21,456 nucleotides of DNA from Acidobacteriota bacterium (GTDB lineage: Bacteria > Acidobacteriota > Terriglobia > Terriglobales > Acidobacteriaceae), in assembly GCA_019510535.1 (NCBI GenBank), contig JAEKKE010000164.1, forward strand, positions 1-21,456, read 5' to 3'. Positions 1 to 6,592 of this stretch are shown in pieces (position 1 is the first letter of the stretch; each line of letters starts with the position of its first letter). The translations under genes and the position numbers were made by a program. The notes under the pieces are model-generated. The model worked only from the letters and a program-made list of their open reading frames with translations, did not search any database and was not told the DNA's origin.

Positions 1-1035
1 AATACCTTCTATGGCGTACGCGGTATCTTCGATCCCGCCTTTCTGGAATGGCTGGAACATGACTTCCGCCTTCCGGACTACCTGCTCGATGTTGTCGATG
101 GACAAGTGAAGCTTGAGTTTGCCGGCGAGTGGACACAGGTGACCATGTGGGAGATCTATGCGCTCTCCATCCTGAGCGAGATGAAGACGCGTTATGGTCT
201 GCGCGGTCTGAACGAGCTGGAGCTCGACATTCTGTATGCGCGGGCGAAGACACGGCTGTGGGAGAAGATCGAACGGATGCGTGCGGTTGATGGTCTACGC
301 ATCGCGGACTTCGGCACGCGCCGCCGTCACAGCTTTCTGTGGCAAGAGTATGTTGTCGATGCCATGTACTCCACGCTTGGTGACCGCTTCACCGGAACCT
401 CTAATACCTATCTCGCATACAAGCACGATATGGAAGCCATTGGCACCAACGCGCACGAGCTTCCGATGGCTCTGGCCGCGATGGCAAACACGGAAGACGA
501 GCTGTTGCAGTCGCAGTACAACGTGCTCGAGCTCTGGCAGCAGACCTACGGTGGAGCACTGCTGATGCTGCTTCCCGACACCTACGGCAGCACGCAGTTC
601 TTTCGCAATGCTCCGGATTGGGTCGCAGCATGGACCGGCCTGCGTATCGACAGCAAAGATCCTCTTATCGCAGGCGAGGAATACATCGCGTGGCTTAAAG
701 AGCGCGGTCAGGATCCAACTCGAAAGCGCCTGATCGCAAGTGACGGGCTGGATGTAGACGAGATTCTTACCCTGCATCAGCGCTTCCACGGAAGGGTCCG
801 TTTCAGCGCCGGCTGGGGAACACTGCTGACCAACGACTTCCGCGACTGCCATCCGCGCCGGGAACATGAGTTGGAGCCGCTTGGTCTGATCTGCAAACTG
901 CAGACAGTCAATGGGCAACCTGCGGTCAAGCTGAGTGATAACTATCAGAAAGCCACTGGGCCCGAGGAAGAGCTTGTTCGTTATCGCAAAGTGTTCGGGG
1001 TGGAAGGCGTCGAGAACGTTCCAGTCCTTGTTTAA
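1..1035 (+). CDS. pncB: Nicotinate phosphoribosyltransferase, 5'-truncated by window edge
   Basis: Makes nicotinate mononucleotide from nicotinate and PRPP with ATP, in the Preiss-Handler NAD salvage route; cytosolic. The reading frame is open from base 1, so the start lies outside; 344 residues are visible of roughly 400-430 usual for the family. Recognisable PncB motifs in order are DFGTRRR (visible residues ~103-109), GTSNTYLA (~132-139), the NAHELP segment (~150-155), whose His matches the phosphorylated His known in enterobacterial enzymes, GLRIDSKDP (~213-221) and a late GWGTLLTNDF (~271-280). The usual DSGDP is DSKDP here. The stop TAA at 1033-1035 falls at the edge of the heptad repeat that begins the IVP cassette. 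Identification is firm; only the N-terminus is unseen. Confidence 0.93.
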   Translation, partial: NTFYGVRGIFDPAFLEWLEHDFRLPDYLLDVVDGQVKLEFAGEWTQVTMWEIYALSILSEMKTRYGLRGLNELELDILYARAKTRLWEKIERMRAVDGLRIADFGTRRRHSFLWQEYVVDAMYSTLGDRFTGTSNTYLAYKHDMEAIGTNAHELPMALAAMANTEDELLQSQYNVLELWQQTYGGALLMLLPDTYGSTQFFRNAPDWVAAWTGLRIDSKDPLIAGEEYIAWLKERGQDPTRKRLIASDGLDVDEILTLHQRFHGRVRFSAGWGTLLTNDFRDCHPRREHELEPLGLICKLQTVNGQPAVKLSDNYQKATGPEEELVRYRKVFGVEGVENVPVLV

Positions 1036-1040
1036 GAGTT

Positions 1041-1081
1041 AAGAGTTAAAAGTTGAAAGTTAAAAGTTAAAGCGTTAAGGC
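1041..1081 (+). repeat. Left inverted-repeat arm of IVP cassette, heptad repeat
   Basis: 41-bp arm. From 1038 it reads as consecutive 7-bp units: GTTAAGA, GTTAAAA, GTTGAAA, GTTAAAA, GTTAAAG, then one C and GTTAAGG. It pairs with 1591-1631. Base composition is far more AT-rich than the neighbouring genes. It starts six bases after the pncB stop codon. Confidence 0.9.
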
Positions 1082-1109
1082 CTGGACTACACATGCTTCG
1101 AAGCCTTCA

Positions 1110-1490
1110 TTAGGCCGAAGGCTGCTCGGACTTCTTTGGCGAAAGGTAAGCCCAAAGATTATGCAGCATGCGGCTAACTTCCAAAGCTTGCTTTAATAAC
1201 TCGTCCGCTCTCTTGCTCTCAATCAGACCGATTCGATGTGCGAGCTCGATCTGGGTTTGTAGTTCATTGGCAGAGCCCCGAGCAATCGTAACGAACTGCC
1301 GATAGTCCTTGCGCGTTCCTCGATTTGATCCTTCAGCGATGTTGCTTGGGATGGATACTGCTGCCCTTCGCATTTGGGCAGCGAGACCATATATTTCTCG
1401 AGAGGGAAAGCCTTCGGTGTTACGGTACACCGATTCGGCTAATTGCATTGACTTTTGCCAGACAAGGAGTTCTCGGAATGATTTGGCCAT
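1110..1490 (-). CDS. Four-helix-bundle protein of the 23S rRNA IVP (S23) family
   Basis: 126 residues, the normal length for the family known as 23S rRNA-intervening-sequence protein (TIGR02436/PF05635-like). Hallmarks visible are FRELLVWQKS at residues 5-14, RRAAVSIPSNIAEGSNR at 41-57 and ARGSANELQTQIELA at 70-84, with four predicted helices. Family members form helical-bundle oligomers related to Avd, the accessory protein of diversity-generating retroelements; the molecular role of stand-alone IVPs is not established. Start is ATG at 1488-1490; no convincing Shine-Dalgarno precedes it. The stop at 1110-1112 lies in a small hairpin (GCCTTC/GAAGGC, 1103-1122). Gene and ~100-bp leader are enclosed by the 41-bp inverted repeats. 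No RT or variable repeat is nearby, so it is not part of a DGR here. Confidence 0.9.
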   Translation of the reverse strand: MAKSFRELLVWQKSMQLAESVYRNTEGFPSREIYGLAAQMRRAAVSIPSNIAEGSNRGTRKDYRQFVTIARGSANELQTQIELAHRIGLIESKRADELLKQALEVSRMLHNLWAYLSPKKSEQPSA

Positions 1491-1590
1491 GTCGCAGCAG
1501 TGTAGCCGGCCTTCATTGCAACCACCAAGGCAAACTCAAAAGCAATCAACGAAGGCACACTCAATGTGGCGATCCGTAACGCGTTCCCAT

Positions 1591-1631
1591 GCCTTAACGC
1601 TTTAACTTTTAACTTGCAACTTTTAACTCTT
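1591..1631 (-). repeat. Right inverted-repeat arm of IVP cassette
   Basis: Reverse complement of the left arm with one mismatch (GTTGCAA instead of GTTGAAA). The arm runs into the 3' end of the neighbouring histidine kinase gene: it supplies the stop codon (1623-1625) and the last two codons, Lys and Ser. Confidence 0.9.
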
Positions 1632-3155
1632 CAAAGGCAGCGCAATTCGCATGGTGGTGCCGCGATGCCTGGAGTCGGTGCTCGAGCGCAGAGTGAGGGT
1701 CCCTCCGGACTCGACGACGATACCGCGTGTGACCCACAGGCCTAGGCCGGTGCCGCGCTCGCCCTTGGTGGTGAAGAAGGGCTCGAAGATCTGTGAGATG
1801 TGCGCCTGCGCAATTCCCGGGCCGGTGTCGGCGATGGTCACGATAGCGCATGTGGCTGTCTCGCGGGAGCGGATGGTGAGGGTGCCGCCCGTGCCTGACA
1901 TGGCTTCGATGGCGTTGCCGATCAGATTGGCGAAGACCTGCCGCAGTGAAAGGGGGAAGGTCGTTCCCGAAGCAGAAGGACGAAGGTCCGTGACGATCTG
2001 TACCTGCGCTCCTTCGGCGCGAGAGGCAAAGATCTGCACCACTTCGCCGATCAGTTTATTCACCAGATGTCCACTGCCGGAGTTGCCACGATAGAAGCTG
2101 AGTGTGGTGCGCGTGATGTGGCCGACACGGTCAAGCTCGCGTGCCCCCATATTGACCAGCTCCTGCAGGTCGAGTGGAAGCTCTGGATGAGTCTGCAGCA
2201 GATACAGCACGTTGGTCAGAGCTTCGAGCGGGTTATTGATCTCATGCGCCAGCGTGTTGGCCATCCGTCCCGCGGAAGCCAAGCGCTCGGAGTTGATCAG
2301 GCGTTTCACCAGGTCGGCGCGCTCGCGGGCATCGGCCTTGCGCGCGGAGATATCCTCGATCACGAGCGAGAGCGACTCTGTCTCATTGGGGTCTGGCTGC
2401 AGGACAGAAATGGTGAGCTGCACATCGACGGCATGGCCATCTTTGTGGCGCAGGCATTTTTCGACGCGCAGGCTTGGGATTCGACGAGAGAGCAGATCTT
2501 CGAAGACGATCTCCTCGTCTTCATCCCGATCGGAGGCCGGCAGTAGCAGATCGTAGAAGCTGATTGAGTCGAGCTCCTCCGCGGTCAAACCGAGCATGTC
2601 GCGCAGGCGCTGATTGACCAGGATCCATCGTCCATCGAGTGAGATATGCGCCATGCCCACGGCAGCCTGGTTGAAGGTTGCGGAGAAGCGCGTTTCCAGA
2701 GTTTTGAGCGCCGCGGCGGTGTGTAGCTTTTCGCGGCGGGCTTCGGCATCGGCGAGCTCTCGCTCGATTGCGGGTACCAGGCGCTCCAGATTGTCCTTCA
2801 ACACATAGTCGTGGGCTCCGGCGCGCATGGCGGAGACAGCGGTCTCGTCGCTGATGGTGCCAGAGACGATGATGAAGGGCAGGTCGATCCCGCTGGCCTG
2901 CAGCAGGGCCAGGGCATCGCGTGCTCCAAAACCAGGCAGTGTGTAGTCGGCGATGACCAGGTCCCAGCTCCCCGAACGCAGGGCCTCATGCATCTGTGCG
3001 CGGGTTTCGATGCGCCGCATCTCGATCTCGTATCCGGCGCGGTGCAGGTGACGCCGCAGCAACAACGCATCAGGCTCGTAGTCTTCGACGATAAGGACGC
3101 GAAGCCGCCTGCGTTGTTCTGTGAGGGGAGCGAGATTGGGTTGCGGTAGGGTCAC
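1623..3155 (-). CDS. Hybrid sensor histidine kinase, REC-PAS-HisKA-HATPase
   Basis: 510 residues, cytosolic (no membrane segment). N-terminal receiver at ~18-135 with acidic pocket E24/D25, phospho-acceptor D70 (VIAD), T100 and K120. A PAS domain follows at ~155-275. HisKA has H304 in LAHEINNPL; the ATPase shows N410/N414, DTGPGI 443-448, FEPFFTT from 457 and GTGLGL 468-473. The architecture suggests phosphate enters the N-terminal receiver from an upstream kinase and modulates the C-terminal kinase. GTG start at 3153-3155, nine bases after the stop of the receiver gene, so translation is probably coupled; the Shine-Dalgarno is weak. Third gene of a kinase-receiver-kinase operon. Its final codons lie in the IVP cassette repeat. 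The ligand and the final target are unknown. Confidence 0.9.
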   Translation of the reverse strand: MTLPQPNLAPLTEQRRRLRVLIVEDYEPDALLLRRHLHRAGYEIEMRRIETRAQMHEALRSGSWDLVIADYTLPGFGARDALALLQASGIDLPFIIVSGTISDETAVSAMRAGAHDYVLKDNLERLVPAIERELADAEARREKLHTAAALKTLETRFSATFNQAAVGMAHISLDGRWILVNQRLRDMLGLTAEELDSISFYDLLLPASDRDEDEEIVFEDLLSRRIPSLRVEKCLRHKDGHAVDVQLTISVLQPDPNETESLSLVIEDISARKADARERADLVKRLINSERLASAGRMANTLAHEINNPLEALTNVLYLLQTHPELPLDLQELVNMGARELDRVGHITRTTLSFYRGNSGSGHLVNKLIGEVVQIFASRAEGAQVQIVTDLRPSASGTTFPLSLRQVFANLIGNAIEAMSGTGGTLTIRSRETATCAIVTIADTGPGIAQAHISQIFEPFFTTKGERGTGLGLWVTRGIVVESGGTLTLRSSTDSRHRGTTMRIALPLKS

Positions 3156-3164
3156 GCGCGTGTC

Positions 3165-3599
3165 TCAGGAGATCGGCGGCGCTTGGTTCAGCAGAAGCCA
3201 GTACATTCCAAGCTGCTTGGTGGCTTCGGCAAAATCTGTAAAGTTGACTGGTTTGCGAATGTAGCTGTTCACGCCCAGACGATACGAGCTGACGATATCA
3301 CGCTCTTCGTCCGAGGAAGTGAGTACAACGACGGGCAACAATGAGGCCCTTTCCTTGGAGCGAATTGCCTTCAACACATCCAGACCTTGCACCTTGGGAA
3401 GCTTCAGGTCCAGAAGAACGAGCTGCGGCATAGGAAGCTCACCCGCCTCGTACCTTTCGACCAGCTCAAGAGCCTCGGCGCCGTCGCGCGCGACACTGAT
3501 CTCGTTTGCGACATTGGCCTTACGCAAAGCGCGGATGGCGAGTGCCTCGTGGTCCGGATCGTCTTCGACCAGCAGAATCAAATTCGTGTTGATGGCCAT
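3165..3599 (-). CDS. Single-domain response regulator, Rcp1-like
   Basis: 144 residues, a receiver domain with no output domain. Key residues are D13/D14 (LLVEDDPD), phospho-acceptor D64 (LVLLDLKLPK), T94/S95 (VLTSS) and K116 (IRKPV). The short insert after the first acidic cluster (DHEALAIRALRKANV) is typical of the Rcp1 type that partners Cph1-like kinases. ATG at 3597-3599 is chosen because AGAAAGG lies nine bases upstream; a longer frame from a TTG at 3635 would overlap the upstream kinase and lacks such a site. It sits 25 bp after the CHASE3 kinase gene and 9 bp before the hybrid kinase gene, so it likely shuttles phosphate between them. Confidence 0.9.
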   Translation of the reverse strand: MAINTNLILLVEDDPDHEALAIRALRKANVANEISVARDGAEALELVERYEAGELPMPQLVLLDLKLPKVQGLDVLKAIRSKERASLLPVVVLTSSDEERDIVSSYRLGVNSYIRKPVNFTDFAEATKQLGMYWLLLNQAPPIS

Positions 3600-3624
3600 T
3601 CGTAGGAGCCTTTCTCCCCAAAGA

Positions 3625-5049
3625 TTATGATCCAAGTGTGAAGTAGAAGGTCGCGCCCTGATCCTCCTTAGCCTCGGCCCAAATGCGGCCCTGATGCCGG
3701 CGGACGATGCGAAGCGTGGTCGCCAGGCCTATGCCGGACCCTTTAAAGTCGCGGTCTCCGTGCAGGCGCTGGAACGCAGTGAAGAGGCGATCGACATACT
3801 TCATGTCAAAGCCGGCTCCATTATCGCGGATAAAGTAGACGTTCACGCCATCTTCCGGATAGGAGCCGAACCTGATGACAGCGTTCGGTGTTTTTGCGGT
3901 GAACTTGAAGGCATTCCCCATCAGGTTCTCCAGGGCAATGCGCAGCAGACGCGGATCAGCCTTAGCCAGCATGGGCGTGCCGGGAATCTCGAAGCGGACA
4001 TTGCGATCAGGGTCTGAGGCTTTGAGGTCGGCGGCGACGGAACGGGCAACCTCCGCCAGATCCGTGGCCTCGCGGACAAGGTCGGTTCGGGTGACACGGG
4101 ACAACTGCAGCAGGGCATCGATCAACTGGCCCATGCGCTGCACACCATTGCGGACGCGATGAATGTAGTCGCGCCCCTGATCATCCAGCTTATCGCCGTA
4201 GTCCTCATACAGGGCCAGCGAAAAGCCATCGATGGTGCGTAGCGGTGCGCGAAGATCGTGCGATACGGAATAGGAGAAGGCTTCGAGCTCCTGGTTCGAG
4301 GTTTGGAGCTCATGCGTGCGTTCCTGCACACGCTTTTCCAGGCCGGTAGCCAGAGCACGAATCTCCTCGGACTGCGCGGTGATCCGGTCGCGGGCGGCCA
4401 CCTCTTTTCCAAGGAAGTGGAAGGCGAGAATCAGGAACAGCAGATTCAGTCCGGTCGCAACGCCGAAGGTGGTGTAGGCCGAGCGGCGGGCACTTGTCAC
4501 CTGGGCATCCCGCCATTTGAGCAGACGACGTTCCTCTCCTTCGATCTGGGCGATGGCGTAAGCCGTTGTGAAGTCGCCATACTGATACTGGTCGGTCACC
4601 ATGATCGCGAGCTGCTCCGGTGTGAGCGCGGCGGTTGGTTGAGCCTTGCGAAGTTGAACGCCGATCTCAATCGAGGTGAGCCGTGCCTGAATCCGCTCGC
4701 GGACTTTGGGGAGGCGAGCCTGCTGGCCGGGATTATCGTCCGTGAGCTTGCCCACGTGCTCAAAGGTGTCCCAGACCTTGTTGATGGCATCGTTGTACTG
4801 CTTTTCCAGGAATGGGTCCGCCTGCAGAACGTAGCCTCGAGCTGCGCCCTCGGCCGTCCGAATCTCTGCCACTAACTGCTCGCAGGCCGTTAGGGTCTCC
4901 AGGGTATGGGTCTGCCATTGCTGGCTCGCCGCAAAGATGCGGAGAGAGCGATAGGCCAACCAGCTATTGAGCAACACGATCAGAACGGCGCCGATATAGG
5001 CGAGCCGGTAACCAAGGGCACGCATCGAGACTATCAATGGGACTTCCAT
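3625..5049 (-). CDS. CHASE3-domain membrane sensor histidine kinase
   Basis: 474 residues. Membrane segment ~14-34, extracytoplasmic CHASE3-like helical domain ~40-180 (with the EIRTAEGAARGYVL signature), second membrane segment ~194-214, a coiled coil ~215-255, HisKA with H264 (SVSHDLRAPLR) and HATPase with N375/N379, DNGAGFD 409-415 and GSGIGL 437-442. The kinase core resembles that of bacteriophytochrome-type kinases, but no photosensory domain is present. Start is ATG at 5047-5049 with AAAAGG about ten bases upstream; an in-frame TTG at 5058 lies right against that site and is disfavoured. First gene of the signalling operon, divergent from the small membrane protein gene with 67 bp between them. 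The signal sensed cannot be told from sequence. Confidence 0.9.
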   Translation of the reverse strand: MEVPLIVSMRALGYRLAYIGAVLIVLLNSWLAYRSLRIFAASQQWQTHTLETLTACEQLVAEIRTAEGAARGYVLQADPFLEKQYNDAINKVWDTFEHVGKLTDDNPGQQARLPKVRERIQARLTSIEIGVQLRKAQPTAALTPEQLAIMVTDQYQYGDFTTAYAIAQIEGEERRLLKWRDAQVTSARRSAYTTFGVATGLNLLFLILAFHFLGKEVAARDRITAQSEEIRALATGLEKRVQERTHELQTSNQELEAFSYSVSHDLRAPLRTIDGFSLALYEDYGDKLDDQGRDYIHRVRNGVQRMGQLIDALLQLSRVTRTDLVREATDLAEVARSVAADLKASDPDRNVRFEIPGTPMLAKADPRLLRIALENLMGNAFKFTAKTPNAVIRFGSYPEDGVNVYFIRDNGAGFDMKYVDRLFTAFQRLHGDRDFKGSGIGLATTLRIVRRHQGRIWAEAKEDQGATFYFTLGS

Positions 5050-5116
5050 GCGATGCAAACCTTTTGTTGCGGAGTTGCCTGAGTCGGTATGTCATCATTC
5101 AGCACGGAGATCTCCC

Positions 5117-5491
5117 ATGTTTCGGATCATTGTCGGCGCTGTCATTGGTTACCTGCTCTCACTTGGCAGCTCGGTTGTCTGGTTTTTCAAGACTCATCAT
5201 GATCCGACGCAGCGGGTCTCGACGCGCTACCTGCTCGCAAGTATCGTAGTCGGCTTCTTCTGCTCGGTGGCGACCGGATTTCTGGCAGCGGTCATCGGTG
5301 GCTCGCGTCGCTCAGCCTGGGGGACGGCAATCATTCTGTTCGCGACGGGCGGATTTGGGGTGGCGGAGTCTGTCCTTGTCAGCCGGTCGGGTTCCCTGGA
5401 ACTGACCTGGGTATCGATCGTCGTCATGGTTCCGGCGACGGTTTTTGGTGGTGAATGGGCCGAGCGGCGTCTGGAACATGTGAAAAAGTAG
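5117..5491 (+). CDS. Small integral membrane protein, unknown function
   Basis: 124 residues, with four hydrophobic segments at about 3-23, 39-60, 67-86 and 97-112, and a charged C-terminus (EWAERRLEHVKK). ATG at 5117 is chosen because GGAGA ends six bases upstream; the frame is open further upstream but the added residues are polar and unlike a membrane protein start. I do not recognise the family. It is divergent from the CHASE3 kinase gene (67 bp apart), which could mean shared control. An AT-rich hairpin lies ten bases after the stop. Confidence 0.75.
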   Translation: MFRIIVGAVIGYLLSLGSSVVWFFKTHHDPTQRVSTRYLLASIVVGFFCSVATGFLAAVIGGSRRSAWGTAIILFATGGFGVAESVLVSRSGSLELTWVSIVVMVPATVFGGEWAERRLEHVKK

Positions 5492-5500
5492 CCTATTTTC

Positions 5501-5526
5501 AAATATTTACAGGGATGTAAAAATTT
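5501..5526. promoter_or_regulatory. AT-rich inverted repeat upstream of hsp20
   Basis: AAATATTTACA and TGTAAAAATTT flank GGGA, giving an 11-bp stem with one mismatch. It is ten bases after the membrane protein stop and about 110 bases before hsp20. There is no clean T-run, so it may be an operator rather than a terminator. Confidence 0.4.
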
Positions 5527-5535
5527 GTCCTAAAG

Positions 5536-5564
5536 TTGAGTGTCTTGCCATCACATTTTATGAA
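5536..5564 (+). promoter_or_regulatory. Candidate sigma-70-like promoter for hsp20
   Basis: TTGAGT at 5536-5541 and TATGAA at 5559-5564 with a 17-bp spacer; each hexamer matches consensus at four of six positions. A transcript would carry a leader of about 70 bases. No CIRCE element (TTAGCACTC inverted repeat) was seen. An alternative extended -10 (TGCTATGGT, 5572-5580) lacks a good -35. Confidence 0.35.
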
Positions 5565-5599
5565 TCGGTTGTGCTATGGTATGCGTCAGATGATGTGAA

Positions 5600-5615
5600 G
5601 GCCGGCGATCCGGCC
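5600..5615 (+). promoter_or_regulatory. GC hairpin in the hsp20 5' leader
   Basis: GGCCGG-CGAT-CCGGCC is a perfect 6-bp stem with a tetraloop, ending eight bases before the strong ribosome site AGGAGGA (5624-5630). It does not itself cover the ribosome site, so a thermometer role is only a possibility. Confidence 0.45.
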
Positions 5616-5638
5616 CACAACTCAGGAGGAAATGCATC

Positions 5639-6127
5639 ATGACGATCACACGTTGGACCCCGTTCTCGGATCTGGCTGTTCTGCAGAACCGTTTGAACTC
5701 GATCTTCAACGACTTCGGTGCGCCTGAAGGTCGCAGTGAGTCGTTGGCATCAGGGAATTTCACCCCTGCCGTGGACGTTTATGAGGATGCGCAGAAGATC
5801 GTGCTGAAACTCGACGTTCCGGGGATCAGGCAGGAAGATATCGATGTCCGTCTGGAGAACCAGACTTTGACGGTCAAGGGCGAGCGCAAGTTCGAGAAGG
5901 AAGAGAAGGAAGAGAACTTCCATCGCATTGAGCGCCGTTATGGCAGCTTCATCCGCGTGTTCACGCTTCCGCAAACAGCGGATATGGAGAAGGTGAACGC
6001 TGACTATAAGGATGGCGTGCTTCAGGTTGAGATCGCGAAGAAGTCTGAGGCTCAGCCCAAGCAGATCAAGGTAGGCGTAGGCGCCGGTACCGGTCCGAAA
6101 CAGGTTGAGGCAAAGACCGCGGCGTAA
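5639..6127 (+). CDS. Small heat shock protein, Hsp20/alpha-crystallin family
   Basis: 162 residues, usual for bacterial Hsp20. ATP-independent holdase that binds unfolding proteins in the cytosol and keeps them ready for ClpB and DnaK. N-terminal arm (1-40, starting TITRWTPFSDL), alpha-crystallin domain ~41-136 with FTPAVDVYED at its start, PGIRQEDIDV at 61-70 and YKDGVLQVEI at 123-132, and a C-terminal I-x-V anchor (IKV, 143-145). Start is ATG at 5639 with AGGAGGA eight bases upstream. It lies upstream of clpB on the same strand, but a terminator and a palindromic element separate the two, so they may be transcribed apart. Confidence 0.95.
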   Translation: MTITRWTPFSDLAVLQNRLNSIFNDFGAPEGRSESLASGNFTPAVDVYEDAQKIVLKLDVPGIRQEDIDVRLENQTLTVKGERKFEKEEKEENFHRIERRYGSFIRVFTLPQTADMEKVNADYKDGVLQVEIAKKSEAQPKQIKVGVGAGTGPKQVEAKTAA

Positions 6128-6220
6128 GCTTCATGGTGCACTGACGGGCGCCTGATGGCGAAGGGCCGCCGGCCTTGTCGCTATCGATGAAACCCATTGC
6201 ATTTTCGCGGTGGGGACATG

Positions 6221-6260
6221 ATGGGAGATCTGCCGGTTGAAGGTGGTCTCCCATTCTTTT
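6221..6260 (+). terminator. Rho-independent terminator after hsp20
   Basis: ATGGGAGATC (6221-6230) pairs with GGTCTCCCAT (6244-6253), ten pairs with one G-U, followed by TCTTTT. It lies about 95 bases after the hsp20 stop. Confidence 0.6.
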
Positions 6261-6279
6261 GTGATGCGGGACACGGTCC

Positions 6280-6549
6280 TAGGGCGTGTCATCCAATTTC
6301 TGGCAGTCAGCGCCGGGAGCAGATTTTTTCGAGATCGAGGAATGAGGAGTGAACTGTAGCTGGACTACTGGAACGACGAGCGACAAAGAGATCGGGAAAA
6401 TTTGCCCCGGCCCTTTGGGTTGTGGCGCAAATCGGTCCATACTTCGTTGTCAGCCTCGACTGTGGACCCGCCACAGTCTTCGGCCTCCGCCTCGTCTGGA
6501 CCGATTTTCGCTCACAACGCTGACGTCAGAAATTGGATGAAACGCCCTA
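6280..6549. mobile_element. 270-bp palindromic MITE-like element between hsp20 and clpB
   Basis: This fills most of the 465-bp gap between hsp20 and clpB. Bases 6280-6302 and the reverse complement of 6527-6549 match at 22 of 23 positions (TAGGGCGT.TCATCCAATT core); inside follow GTCAGCG (6306-6312, again complementary at 6518-6524), a ~21-bp imperfect inverted pair (6419-6439 with 6497-6518) and a central perfect hairpin GACTGTGG/CCACAGTC (6458-6478). The whole element can fold as one interrupted long hairpin. The ends are TA. There is no transposase and no convincing gene inside; a 63-codon frame there has no family features. The right end lies 43 bp before the clpB start codon. It may be a non-autonomous element mobilised by a transposase elsewhere in the genome. 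Confidence 0.7.
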
Positions 6550-6592
6550 TGGGTTTGGGATGTATCTAAGGATTAGGTGAGGTAAAGAAACG

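Larger units (their letters stand above)
1041..1631. mobile_element. IVP cassette: four-helix-bundle gene inside 41-bp inverted repeats
   Basis: Bases 1041-1081 and the reverse complement of 1591-1631 agree at 40 of 41 positions, and they enclose a single gene (1110-1490, minus). The arms are built from 7-bp units of the form GTTAAAA. No transposase, reverse transcriptase or recombinase lies inside, and I see no clear target-site duplication. The inner ~510 bp hold only the IVP gene and short leaders. IVP genes are known from helical insertions in 23S rRNA helices; this copy sits between two protein genes, pncB and a histidine kinase, so the cassette has an existence outside rRNA. Mobility is inferred from its repeat-bounded layout. 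Confidence 0.7.

Noticed and set aside
1031..1081. The heptad array as a CRISPR or short tandem CRISPR-like repeat.
   Set aside because: Units are 7 bp with no spacers and there are no cas genes; the array is one arm of an inverted repeat.
1041..1631. A diversity-generating retroelement, because the IVP protein resembles Avd.
   Set aside because: No reverse transcriptase, template repeat or variable repeat is present in the window.
3600..3635. A TTG start extending the receiver protein by 12 residues.
   Set aside because: It overlaps the upstream kinase stop; the ATG at 3599 has a well-spaced ribosome site and begins right at the receiver fold.
5492..5638. A CIRCE (HrcA) element controlling hsp20.
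   Set aside because: The AT-rich inverted repeat at 5501-5526 does not match TTAGCACTC-N9-GAGTGCTAA.
6349..6540. A 63-codon frame inside the palindromic element as a small gene.
   Set aside because: It starts at a GTG, ends in the terminal repeat and reads through paired arms; the translation has no recognisable features.
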